Source of the DNA: Chloracidobacterium sp.
GTDB lineage: Bacteria > Acidobacteriota > Blastocatellia > Pyrinomonadales > Pyrinomonadaceae
NCBI GenBank assembly: GCA_016715795.1
Contig: JADJXP010000001.1
Span: forward strand, 558,001-622,000
DNA length: 64,000 nucleotides
Direction: 5' to 3'
A model generated the notes under the pieces. The model was not told the origin of the DNA. It did not search any database and saw only the letters and a program-made list of their open reading frames with translations. Both the position numbers and the translations under genes were made by a program. How positions within the stretch are numbered: position 1 is the first letter of the stretch; every line of letters starts with the position of its first letter. This document shows, in pieces, positions 26,394-33,954 of the stretch.

Positions 26394-26489
26394 CTCGATG
26401 ACCTGAGGCAGCCAGATCAAGGGCCGGGCCGGGCGATCCGGAAGGGGATTCGCCCCCAACACCGGCGGGAAAGTCCTCAGGTCATCGAG
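26394..26489 (+). ncRNA. Candidate structured RNA or hairpin element before msrB
   Basis: A perfect 15-bp outer stem (ctcgatgacctgagg at 26394-26408 and its complement at 26475-26489) encloses a GC-rich core with further pairing potential, including ggggattcgcccc (26443-26456) and ggccggg...ccggc. It lies between the tRNA and the msrB start, 16 bp before the ATG. It does not match any riboswitch consensus I can recall. There is no T-run, so it is not a plain terminator. A leader RNA, small RNA or mobile palindrome are all possible. Confidence 0.5.
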
Positions 26490-26505
26490 TGAACCACGCT
26501 TTGCT

Positions 26506-27084
26506 ATGAGATCGCATCACCTATTCTCGTCGTTTGCAGTTCTTGCCTTCGCAGGCTTGCTGCTGTTCCTGAATCAATTTGGCTGCTCGGCCGTGGCATC
26601 GGTCAACGATCCGTCGGCAGCACCTGAAGCGACTCCGCGAACTGCCAAGCCAACTCGCGAGATCACGTTCACCGACGGCGAGTTTGACGGAAAAACGATC
26701 ACGAAAACGGATGCTGAGTGGAAAAAAGAACTGAGCCGGGAGGAGTTTTACGTGCTCCGCGAAGAGGGCACGGAACGGCCGTTCACCGGTGAATACGCGG
26801 CGAATCACGAACACGGCATCTACTACTGCGCCGCGTGCGGGCTGGCCCTGTTCAGGTCAGAGACAAAGTTTGATTCAGGCACGGGCTGGCCGAGTTTTTA
26901 CCAGCCGATATTCAAAAAGAACGTCGCCGAAAGGGCAGATCGCTCGCTCGGCGAGGTCCGCACCGAGGTCGAATGTGCCCGCTGCGGCTCGCACCTCGGA
27001 CACGTTTTTGACGATGGCCCGGAGCCGACCGGCTTGCGATATTGCATGAATTCTGTGTCGCTCAAATTCAACCCCGCCAAATAG
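26506..27084 (+). CDS. msrB: Peptide-methionine (R)-S-oxide reductase MsrB, exported
   Basis: 192 residues. An N-terminal hydrophobic segment (residues 6-28, ending QFGCSA) suggests a signal anchor or lipoprotein leader, so the enzyme works outside the cytoplasm. The MsrB domain has the zinc cysteines YYCAACG and VECARCGSHLGHVF, the conserved FDSGTGWPSFYQPI, and the catalytic Cys in LRYCMNSVSLKF. It repairs methionine-R-sulfoxide in proteins. Together with the MsrP-like genes at 37-38 kb it points to envelope methionine repair. A 96-nt hairpin locus directly precedes it. Confidence 0.95.
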   Translation: MRSHHLFSSFAVLAFAGLLLFLNQFGCSAVASVNDPSAAPEATPRTAKPTREITFTDGEFDGKTITKTDAEWKKELSREEFYVLREEGTERPFTGEYAANHEHGIYYCAACGLALFRSETKFDSGTGWPSFYQPIFKKNVAERADRSLGEVRTEVECARCGSHLGHVFDDGPEPTGLRYCMNSVSLKFNPAK

Positions 27085-27115
27085 CGAAACAATCGACCTG
27101 TGATAGATTTTATCT

Positions 27116-27940
27116 ATGACAGGTGACGAGATCAGGGCTAAATTCCTCGGCTATTTCGAGCGGCACGGGCACAAGATCGTGCATTCATCGCCGCTGCTGC
27201 CCGCCAACGACCCGACACTGCTTTTTACAAACGCCGGTATGAACCAGTTCAAGGACGTTTTCCTCGGCCTGGAAAAACGTGATTACACTCGTGCGGCAAC
27301 ATCGCAGAAATGTATTCGCGCGGGCGGCAAGCACAATGACCTCGACGAGGTGGGCAAAACGGCTAGGCATCACACATTCTTTGAGATGCTGGGGAATTTT
27401 TCGTTTGGCGATTATTTCAAGGAGGACGCCATTCGCTACGCCTGGGACCTGCTTGTGAATGAGTTTGGTCTTGACGTCGAGCGGCTGTGGTTCTCGGTGT
27501 TTGAGGGCGACGACGAGGTCGGGCCTGACGACGAGGCCCGTGATCTGTGGGTCAAGGCCGGTGCACGACCCGAACGCGTGCTCGGTTTCGGCCGCAAGGA
27601 CAATTTCTGGCAGATGGGCGACACCGGCCCGTGCGGGCCGTGCTCCGAAATTCACTATTACATGGGCGACGACCCGACCGACCCGGAAAAGAATTCGGCT
27701 CATTGGGTCAATGGCCCCGGCGACACGACGATGGAGATATGGAACCTCGTCTTTATGCAATACAACCGCACGCAAAACGACGACGGCACATTCACGCTCA
27801 CGCCGCTGCCCGCACCGTCGGTCGATACAGGCATGGGGCTGGAGCGCATCACGGCCGTGATGCAGAATGTGAGAACGAACTACGACACCGACCTGATAAA
27901 ACCGGTCGTCGAGTTTGCCGCCGGCCTGGCAAAAGAGTGA
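27116..27940 (+). CDS. Alanyl-tRNA synthetase catalytic domain only (truncated AlaRS-like)
   Basis: 274 residues, against about 870 for full AlaRS. It contains a complete class II aminoacylation core: motif 1 region LLFTNAGMNQFKDVFLG, motif 2 region TSQKCIRAGGKHNDLDEVGKTARHHTFFEMLGNFSFGDYFK, DTGPCGPCSEIHYY and motif 3 DTGMGLERITAVMQ. It stops at DLIKPVVEFAAGLAKE, just where the tRNA-recognition domain would begin; the editing and C-Ala domains are absent, and none of the missing part is found downstream. The TGA overlaps the GTG of an HTH gene (GTGA), so it is translationally coupled. It could be a paralogue activating alanine for another use, or a gene cut by rearrangement. A full alaS should exist elsewhere if the cell relies on one. 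Confidence 0.85.
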   Translation: MTGDEIRAKFLGYFERHGHKIVHSSPLLPANDPTLLFTNAGMNQFKDVFLGLEKRDYTRAATSQKCIRAGGKHNDLDEVGKTARHHTFFEMLGNFSFGDYFKEDAIRYAWDLLVNEFGLDVERLWFSVFEGDDEVGPDDEARDLWVKAGARPERVLGFGRKDNFWQMGDTGPCGPCSEIHYYMGDDPTDPEKNSAHWVNGPGDTTMEIWNLVFMQYNRTQNDDGTFTLTPLPAPSVDTGMGLERITAVMQNVRTNYDTDLIKPVVEFAAGLAKE

Positions 27941-28143
27941 GACAACTGACCGAAACCGAACGTGACGTGCTGAGAATGCTTGCGGGCGGAATGAAAACGA
28001 GCGAGATCGCATTTGCACTCGACACATCTGAGCCTGCGATCGATAGCCACGTCGCAGCGATAATGTCAAAACTCGGTACGGCCAGCCCCGAAACAGCCGT
28101 CACCACTGCCATCGCAGCCGATCTGATATCAACAGAACTATGA
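27937..28143 (+). CDS. Small LuxR/NarL-type helix-turn-helix protein
   Basis: 68 residues from a GTG at 27937. The sequence RQLTETERDVLRMLAGGMKTSEIAFALDTSEPAIDSHVAAIMSKLGTASPETAV is a nearly complete GerE/LuxR DNA-binding domain (LTxxE...LA.G....IA..L..S...V..H...I..KL) with nothing else attached. Start and stop overlap the neighbours by four bases each, so it is locked between the AlaRS-like gene and the methyltransferase. It may be a minimal regulator, or the surviving C-terminus of a larger response regulator after a deletion. Confidence 0.7.
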   Translation: MRQLTETERDVLRMLAGGMKTSEIAFALDTSEPAIDSHVAAIMSKLGTASPETAVTTAIAADLISTEL

Positions 28144-28796
28144 ATGAGATAAAGAACGCACTTACTGAATACGCCGAACGGTTCACCTCGGGCGAAAGCA
28201 AGGTCCTGAGGGAACTTCGCGAGCATTGCTATGAGCATTACGAAGATTCGGCGATGCTCTCGGGCTTTTTTCAGGGCCGTCTGCTCTCAATGTTTTCGCA
28301 TATGATACGCCCGCGCATTGTGCTCGAGATCGGCACATATTTGGGATATTCGGCACTTTGCCTGGCCGAAGGGCTGGCTGACGGCGGCAAAGTAATTACT
28401 TTGGACATACAAGAGGAGACCAACGCGGTCGCACGCTCATTTGTCGAGAAGAGCGATTATCGCGACAAGGTCGAATTTCACCTCGGCGTCGCAGCCGATA
28501 TCATTCCGACGCTGGACGAGACATTCGACATGGTGTTCATTGATGCCGACAAGCCAAACTATTCACACTATTACGATCTTGTTTTCGAAAGGCTGCGTCC
28601 CGGCGGTTTTATCGTAGCTGACAACGTCCTCTGGAGCGGCCGCGTTCTGGACGAAGAAAAGGACGAAGACGCACAAGCGTTACATGATTACAACGTCAAG
28701 GTCCTCGCCGACGACAGGGTAGAGAACGTGCTGGTTCCGATCCGCGACGGATTGATGGTGGCTAGAAAGAAAATTTGGAATGTAGCTATTAGCTGA
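28140..28796 (+). CDS. Class I SAM-dependent O-methyltransferase (caffeoyl-CoA OMT-like)
   Basis: 218 residues. The family pattern is clear: GFFQGRLLSMFSHMIRPRIVLEIGTYLGYSALCLAEGL (SAM motif I), VITLDIQEETNAVARSFVE, FDMVFIDADKPNYSHYYDLVFERLRPGGFIVADNVLWSGRV. Relatives methylate catechol-type hydroxyls with a divalent metal. Its ATG overlaps the HTH stop codon (ATGA). The final residues VAIS and the TGA stop are encoded by the left end of a palindromic repeat. Substrate unknown. Confidence 0.9.
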   Translation: MNEIKNALTEYAERFTSGESKVLRELREHCYEHYEDSAMLSGFFQGRLLSMFSHMIRPRIVLEIGTYLGYSALCLAEGLADGGKVITLDIQEETNAVARSFVEKSDYRDKVEFHLGVAADIIPTLDETFDMVFIDADKPNYSHYYDLVFERLRPGGFIVADNVLWSGRVLDEEKDEDAQALHDYNVKVLADDRVENVLVPIRDGLMVARKKIWNVAIS

Positions 28797-28856
28797 TAGC
28801 TGTTAGCTATTAGCCAGTTTCAAATTTCTTGCTACTAGCTAATGGCTAATAGCTAC
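28783..28856. repeat. TAGCTATTAGC-type palindromic repeat, second copy
   Basis: tagctattagctgatagc, then tgttagctattagccag, a short spacer, and actagctaatggctaatagcta. The arms pair with each other and each consists of repeated TAGCTATTAGC words, as at 9849-9882. It supplies the stop codon of the methyltransferase and ends 11 bp before the four-helix-bundle gene. Confidence 0.7.
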
Positions 28857-28867
28857 TTTTATAGATC

Positions 28868-29224
28868 ATGCAGGATTTTAGGAATCTCAAGGTTTGGCGG
28901 AGGGCCCACGAACTGGCTTTATGGACGTACCGAATCACTGCGGAGTTTCCGAATGAGGAGTTGTTCGGCTTGCGGCTATCGATGAGAAAGGCCGCTATCG
29001 ACATCCCGGCATTGATCGCCGAGGGCTGCGGTAAATCGAATGATCTTGAGTTTTCGCGATCTCTCAGTGCGGCCGTTGCAATGGGTCACCGGCTGGAATA
29101 TTACGCCTTGATGGCGAGGGACCTGAATTTTTTATCAGCGGAGGTTCAGGGGCCTTATGAGGCGGAGGTGATCGAGATCAAGAAGATATTGAATTCATTC
29201 AATTCGCGCTTGCGGCACGAATGA
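28868..29224 (+). CDS. Four-helix-bundle protein of the S23/23S-IVP family
   Basis: 118 residues: MQDFRNLKVWRRAHELALWTYRITAEFPNEELFGLRLSMRKAAIDIPALIAEGCGKSN, then FSRSLSAAVAMGHRLEYYALMARDLNFL. This is the typical S23/IVP family sequence (F.L.VW..A..L....Y..T..FP..E..GL..Q.RRAA.SI..NIAEG), first known from intervening sequences of 23S rRNA genes and related to the Avd protein of diversity-generating retroelements. Function unknown. No rRNA or reverse transcriptase is nearby. A palindromic repeat lies directly upstream. Its 3' end overlaps convergent thrA by 26 bp. Confidence 0.88.
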   Translation: MQDFRNLKVWRRAHELALWTYRITAEFPNEELFGLRLSMRKAAIDIPALIAEGCGKSNDLEFSRSLSAAVAMGHRLEYYALMARDLNFLSAEVQGPYEAEVIEIKKILNSFNSRLRHE

Positions 29225-31646
29225 TGTCAGCAAACACGCCGGCGGCGGTGACGTCAGCTCCCGCACCGGCGCCTTTGATGACAAGCGGCTGTTCGGGGTA
29301 GCGATCCGTATAAAAGAGGACGGCGTTGTCTTTGCCGGCAAGGTTCGCAAAGTTGTGGTCCGGCCCGATGGATTGCAGCCCTACGGAGGCGCGTCCGTTA
29401 TCAAAGGCAGCGATGTACTTGAGCGTCAGGCCATTTGAGGCCGCTTCGTCCAGCAATCGGCGAAAATTGGCCTCTTCCGCGGCCATCGCCTCGTAAAAAT
29501 CCTCGACCGAACCCGACAGGCAGGCATCGGGCAGAAAGCCGACGTTCTCTATATCGTCCATCTCTATCCTGTGGCCGGCTTCGCGGGCGAGGATGAGTAT
29601 CTTGCGGGCGACATCCGTGCCGCTGAGGTCAAGCCGCGGGTCAGGCTCGGTGTAGCCCTCGTCCTGTGCCTGTCGAACGACATCAGCGAATGGCCGCGAG
29701 CCGTCATAATTGTTAAAGACAAAGTTGAGCGTGCCAGAGAGCACAGCCTCGATCCGCCGAATGCGATCGCCGCTGCGGAGCAGGTCGCCCAGCGTGTGAA
29801 TGACCGGCAGGCCGGCGCCGACATTTGTCTCAAAGAAGAAGTTGGCGCCGTATTCGCGCGCGAGGCCCTTGAGATGTTGGTAGCTATCGTAAGCGGACGA
29901 CGCGGCGACCTTGTTGCAGGCGATCACCGAGACGCTGCGTTCGAGCAGTTTTGGATACATCTCGACCACGTCGCAGCTCGCCGTCACATCAACAAAGACC
30001 GAATTTCGCAGGTTGTTGGCGATGATCGCATCGGTGAATGCCTCGACCGAACCGGGCTCCGATGCCTCAAGCACAGTATGATACGCGGCAATATCGAGCC
30101 CGTCCTCGTCATACGCAAAGCGTTTGCTGTTGGCAACGCCGACGACGCGAAGATTGAGCCGCATGTCGTCGAGGACGTGGTCGTGCTGGGCGCCGAGTTG
30201 GGCGAGGAGGCGGCCGCCGACCGTACCGACACCGGCGATGTAGATATTCACCTGCTTGCTGCCGTCGGAGAAAAATTCCTCGTGCAAAGCGTTTACGGCC
30301 TTTCTGACGTCGCGCGACGAGATGATCGCCGAGATATTGCGCTCGCTCGAACCCTGAGCTATTGCGTGGATATTGATGCCATTCTGCCCGAGCGTGGTGA
30401 ACATCTTGCCCGATACGCCGGTGTGTTCCTTCATCCGCTCGCCGACCAAAGCGAGGATCGAGAAGCCGGTCTCGACCTTGAGCGGTTCGATACGGCCGGC
30501 GGCGATCTCGTATTCGAATTCCTGATCGACAACGCGTCTTGCCCGGTCGGACGACGCCTCGTCGACGGCCACGCAGATCGAATGTTCCGATGAGCTTTGT
30601 GTGATCAGGATGACGTTGATCCTGGCCTGTGAGAGAGCACCGAACAGCCGTTTTGAAAAGCCGGGAATGCCAACCATGCCGCTGCCTTCCAGATTGAGCA
30701 CGGCGATCTCGTCGATGCTCGAAATGCCGCGAATAAGGTCTTTTTCGGCCGCAGACTCCGACTCGATCAACGTGCCGAGATCGTCGGGAGCGAAGGTATT
30801 CCTGATCGACACGGGAATGTCCTTTGCCATTACGGGCTGGATCGTCGGCGGATAGATGACCTTTGCGCCGAAATGGGAAAGCTCCATTGCCTCTCGATAG
30901 GTGATATGCGAGATCTGACGAACATTTCGCACAAGGCCAGGATCGGCACTCATCATACCGCTCACGTCGGTCCAGATCTCAAGGACCTCGGCATCGGCCG
31001 CAGCCGCAACTATCGCCGCCGTATAGTCCGAACCGCCGCGGCCGAGCGTGGTGGTGTGTCCTTCTGTGTTAGAGGCGACAAATCCGGGCAGGATGTGAAT
31101 GGCCGCATCGGAGCTGTTGAAATACTCCACTATTCGCCGGTGCGTCTCTGCGAGATCGACTGACGCCAGGCCGTGGTTCGAGTTTGTCCGGATCAGCTGT
31201 CGGCTGTCTGTCCATTCGTTGTTGATACCGGCCTCGGCCATCTTTGCGGAGACGATCTTTGTCGAGACGATCTCGCCAAAGCTGAGAATGCGGTCGAGCG
31301 TCTTTGGCGTCAGCTCGCGGACAAGCCTTACGCCGTCGCAGAGGTCGCCGAGTTCTTTGATAGTTGACTCGACAAAGTCGGTAACCGTATTCGTCTCGCC
31401 GTTGTCAAAGAGCTCGCCGATCGCCGCGAGATGTCGCTCGCCGATGCGGCCGAGGATCTCAAGGTAGCCGTCATCGCCGGTCTCGGCAGCGCGGCCGGCG
31501 GCTATCAGATCATCGGTCGTGCCAAGCATGGCTGACAATACGACGACGCAGCGGCCCTCGCCGCCGGCGCGGCGAATGATCTCGATGACCTGTTGGATAG
31601 CTTCGGGGCTGCCTACTGACGAGCCACCAAATTTTAGGACCTTCAT
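29199..31646 (-). CDS. thrA: Bifunctional aspartokinase/homoserine dehydrogenase
   Basis: 815 residues. The N-terminal aspartokinase begins KVLKFGGSSVGSPEAI and includes GRGGSDYTAAIVAAA, then two ACT domains (about 315-460) for feedback by threonine, then a homoserine dehydrogenase with IAGVGTVGGRLLAQLG (NADP-binding) and NVGAGLPVIHTLGDLLRSGDRI and TEPDPRLDLSGTDVARKILILAREAG near the end. Catalyses the first and third steps toward threonine and methionine. It overlaps the thrC stop by 4 bp and is cotranscribed downstream of thrC; thrB is divergent. Confidence 0.97.
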   Translation of the reverse strand: MKVLKFGGSSVGSPEAIQQVIEIIRRAGGEGRCVVVLSAMLGTTDDLIAAGRAAETGDDGYLEILGRIGERHLAAIGELFDNGETNTVTDFVESTIKELGDLCDGVRLVRELTPKTLDRILSFGEIVSTKIVSAKMAEAGINNEWTDSRQLIRTNSNHGLASVDLAETHRRIVEYFNSSDAAIHILPGFVASNTEGHTTTLGRGGSDYTAAIVAAAADAEVLEIWTDVSGMMSADPGLVRNVRQISHITYREAMELSHFGAKVIYPPTIQPVMAKDIPVSIRNTFAPDDLGTLIESESAAEKDLIRGISSIDEIAVLNLEGSGMVGIPGFSKRLFGALSQARINVILITQSSSEHSICVAVDEASSDRARRVVDQEFEYEIAAGRIEPLKVETGFSILALVGERMKEHTGVSGKMFTTLGQNGINIHAIAQGSSERNISAIISSRDVRKAVNALHEEFFSDGSKQVNIYIAGVGTVGGRLLAQLGAQHDHVLDDMRLNLRVVGVANSKRFAYDEDGLDIAAYHTVLEASEPGSVEAFTDAIIANNLRNSVFVDVTASCDVVEMYPKLLERSVSVIACNKVAASSAYDSYQHLKGLAREYGANFFFETNVGAGLPVIHTLGDLLRSGDRIRRIEAVLSGTLNFVFNNYDGSRPFADVVRQAQDEGYTEPDPRLDLSGTDVARKILILAREAGHRIEMDDIENVGFLPDACLSGSVEDFYEAMAAEEANFRRLLDEAASNGLTLKYIAAFDNGRASVGLQSIGPDHNFANLAGKDNAVLFYTDRYPEQPLVIKGAGAGADVTAAGVFADIIRAASAN

Positions 31647-32935
31647 ACTCTGCTCAGCAGTATATCCTTTACCGCCTGATAGTCATTGGGAAGCTCGACC
31701 CTGACCGATCGTTTTGAGAAAAGCTGCTCGACCGTAGGCGGAATGGCGACCGGACGATCAAGTATCTCACTCACGGTATCGAATTTCACCGGATGTGCCG
31801 TTTCGAGGAAAAAGCCCCGCTCGTCCAGACCATCTTCCAATACGCCCGCCAGGCATCGGTAGCCTACGGCCCCGTGCGGATCGAGCGTATAACCGTATTT
31901 TTCTTCTACATCACGGATCGTCGCAGCCGTGGCTTCGTCTGAGACGCGAACCGCAACGAGCCTGTCGCGAAGCCGTTCTATATCGCCATCGAACAGTTCC
32001 AGGATGCGGCTAAAGTTGCTCGGGTCGCCGACGTCCATTGCGTTCGAGAGCGTAGCTACCGAGGGCAGCGGTTCGTAGGTGCCCGTCAGCAGAAATCTCG
32101 GCACGACATCATTGGCATTACACGCGGCGACGAATCGCCGGACGGGCAGGCCCGATGCGGCGGCCAGCATTCCTGCGGCCAAATTGCCAAAATTTCCGCT
32201 GGGCACACAGACGACCGGCGGCTCGCCCTGCCAATGCTTTAGTGCAAAAAAGTAGTAAAACTGCTGCGGCAGCCAGCGAGCGACATTTATCGAATTTGCG
32301 CTGGTCAATCGGGCCCTCGCTCGCAGCTCAGCGTCGGCGAGCGCACGCTTGGCTATCGCCTGGCAATCGTCAAAAACGCCGTCGATCTCAAGCGCCGTGA
32401 TGTTGCCGCCTAGCGTCGTGAGCTGCAGCTCCTGGACGCGAGAAATGCGTCCTTTAGGATAGAGGATGACGACCTCGACGCCCTCGACATTGTGAAAGCC
32501 CGCCGCTACCGCTCCGCCCGTATCGCCCGAGGTGGCAACTATCACGAGCATCTTTTCACCGGCCGAACCCGCGTAATGCCTCAGGCATCGGCTCATGAAC
32601 CGGGCACCGACATCCTTAAATGCCAGCGTCGGCCCGTGAAAGAGTTCAAGGACCGAGATTCGATCCGAGATGGGAACGAGCGGAAACGCAAAATCGACCG
32701 TTTCGCTGCAGATGGTGCTCAGTGACGCATCGTCTATCTCGCCGTCGACAAACGGCTGAATAACATTAAAGGCGATCTCGGCGTTGTCGAGGTCCGCAAA
32801 CCCGGCCACAAACCGATCATCGAGCCGCGGGACCTCGGCCGGAAAATAGAGTCCGCGGTCATCGGGCTGGCCGAGAAGCACGGCGTCGCTGAAGCTGACA
32901 TCCGGCGACGAATGGTTTGTGCTAAAGTAGCGCAT
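31643..32935 (-). CDS. thrC: Threonine synthase
   Basis: 430 residues from the ATG at 32935 (MRYFSTNHSSPDVSFSDAVLLGQPDDRGLYFP). A PLP enzyme that converts O-phosphohomoserine to threonine. The PLP lysine is in ELFHGPTLAFKDVGARF, the phosphate-binding segment is ATSGDTGGAVAAGF, and SANSINVARWLPQQFYYFFAL and VPSGNFGNLAAGMLA are typical. In-frame sequence upstream to 33022 is antisense to thrB and not used. First gene of thrC-thrA, translationally coupled to thrA; it faces thrB across a 62-bp divergent gap that must hold both promoters. Confidence 0.97.
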   Translation of the reverse strand: MRYFSTNHSSPDVSFSDAVLLGQPDDRGLYFPAEVPRLDDRFVAGFADLDNAEIAFNVIQPFVDGEIDDASLSTICSETVDFAFPLVPISDRISVLELFHGPTLAFKDVGARFMSRCLRHYAGSAGEKMLVIVATSGDTGGAVAAGFHNVEGVEVVILYPKGRISRVQELQLTTLGGNITALEIDGVFDDCQAIAKRALADAELRARARLTSANSINVARWLPQQFYYFFALKHWQGEPPVVCVPSGNFGNLAAGMLAAASGLPVRRFVAACNANDVVPRFLLTGTYEPLPSVATLSNAMDVGDPSNFSRILELFDGDIERLRDRLVAVRVSDEATAATIRDVEEKYGYTLDPHGAVGYRCLAGVLEDGLDERGFFLETAHPVKFDTVSEILDRPVAIPPTVEQLFSKRSVRVELPNDYQAVKDILLSRV

Positions 32936-32997
32936 CGGTGAACGGCGAATGCCGAAAGAAATAGATGATACAACGCCCCAAGGGCATTGGCTAAGGT

Positions 32998-33918
32998 ATG
33001 GATGAAGTAAGGGTGCTGGCACCCGCGACGGTCTCTAATGTGGTGTGCGGCTTTGACTGCCTCGGCTTTGCGCTTGACGGCCCTTACGACGATATGACTG
33101 TGAGAATGGCTTCGGGCGCAGGCATCCGCATCGTTCATCACGACGGTTTTTGCTTGCCGACGGAAGCAGAACAGAATGTCGCCGGCGTTGCCTTGCAGGC
33201 GTTTATCGACGCGTCGGGTATCGATCATGGTTATGAGGTCGAGATCACAAAGCGTATCAAGCCGGGAAGCGGCATCGGTTCGAGCGCAGCCAGCGCGTGC
33301 GGAGCTGTTGTTGCTGCAAATCTGCTCGCGGGCGAACCTTTTACAAAGCCCGAACTCATAGAGCTCGCGATGGCCGGTGAGATGCTGGCGGCAGGTTCGC
33401 GGCATGCCGACAATCTGGCACCGTGCATCTATGGCGGGTTTACGCTGGTGCGATCATCCGATCCGCTCGATATCGTGCCGCTCGCGTTTCCTGAGCTATA
33501 TGCGACGGTCATACATCCGCAGATCGAGATAAGAACGGCCGAGGCGCGTGCGATCTTGCCAAGCGAGGTTGCCTTGGCTGACGCGGTTCGGAATTGGAGC
33601 AATCTCGGCGGATTTATCGCGGGCCTCGCGTCAGGCGACCGTGATCTGCTCGGACGATCGATGGTCGATACGATCATTGAACCTGCACGCAGCTCGCTGA
33701 TACCACACTTTGATAAGGTCAAAGCAGCCTGTCTCGACGCCGGTGCTATCGGCGGCGGCATATCAGGTTCGGGCCCGTCTATGTTCATGCTGAGCCGCGA
33801 CAGGACGGCTGCGGAACGCGTTGCCGCGGCGATGCGCTCCGCATATCTCACGACGGGGATCGACTTCAATACCTATGTGTCACCGGTGAGCAACGGCGGC
33901 GTGCGGCTCGCCCCTTGA
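32998..33918 (+). CDS. thrB: Homoserine kinase
   Basis: 306 residues. A GHMP kinase that phosphorylates homoserine. N-terminal VRVLAPATVSNVVCGFDCLGFALDGPYD, the ATP loop KPGSGIGSSAASACGAVVAANLL and the C-terminal GGGISGSGPSMFMLS are the three GHMP motifs. It faces thrC divergently and is followed by clpA after 36 bp, so clpA may share its transcript. The set thrB/thrC/thrA gives the whole path from aspartyl-phosphate to threonine apart from aspartate-semialdehyde dehydrogenase. Confidence 0.97.
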   Translation: MDEVRVLAPATVSNVVCGFDCLGFALDGPYDDMTVRMASGAGIRIVHHDGFCLPTEAEQNVAGVALQAFIDASGIDHGYEVEITKRIKPGSGIGSSAASACGAVVAANLLAGEPFTKPELIELAMAGEMLAAGSRHADNLAPCIYGGFTLVRSSDPLDIVPLAFPELYATVIHPQIEIRTAEARAILPSEVALADAVRNWSNLGGFIAGLASGDRDLLGRSMVDTIIEPARSSLIPHFDKVKAACLDAGAIGGGISGSGPSMFMLSRDRTAAERVAAAMRSAYLTTGIDFNTYVSPVSNGGVRLAP

Positions 33919-33954
33919 AAGGCCACGGGCAAAAGCTGTTAGAATAGGAATCAA

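Noticed and set aside
26394..26489. Signal recognition particle RNA (4.5S-like)
   Set aside because: A GGAA lies in the core, but the conserved apical loop and internal-loop sequences of SRP RNA are not present in the right order.
27185..28069. 294-residue minus-strand frame opposite the AlaRS-like gene
   Set aside because: Composition is that of an antisense shadow of a GC-rich gene, and the plus strand codes for an unmistakable synthetase core.
29571..30593. 340-residue plus-strand frame inside thrA
   Set aside because: Antisense shadow of a well-supported bifunctional enzyme; no domain pattern.
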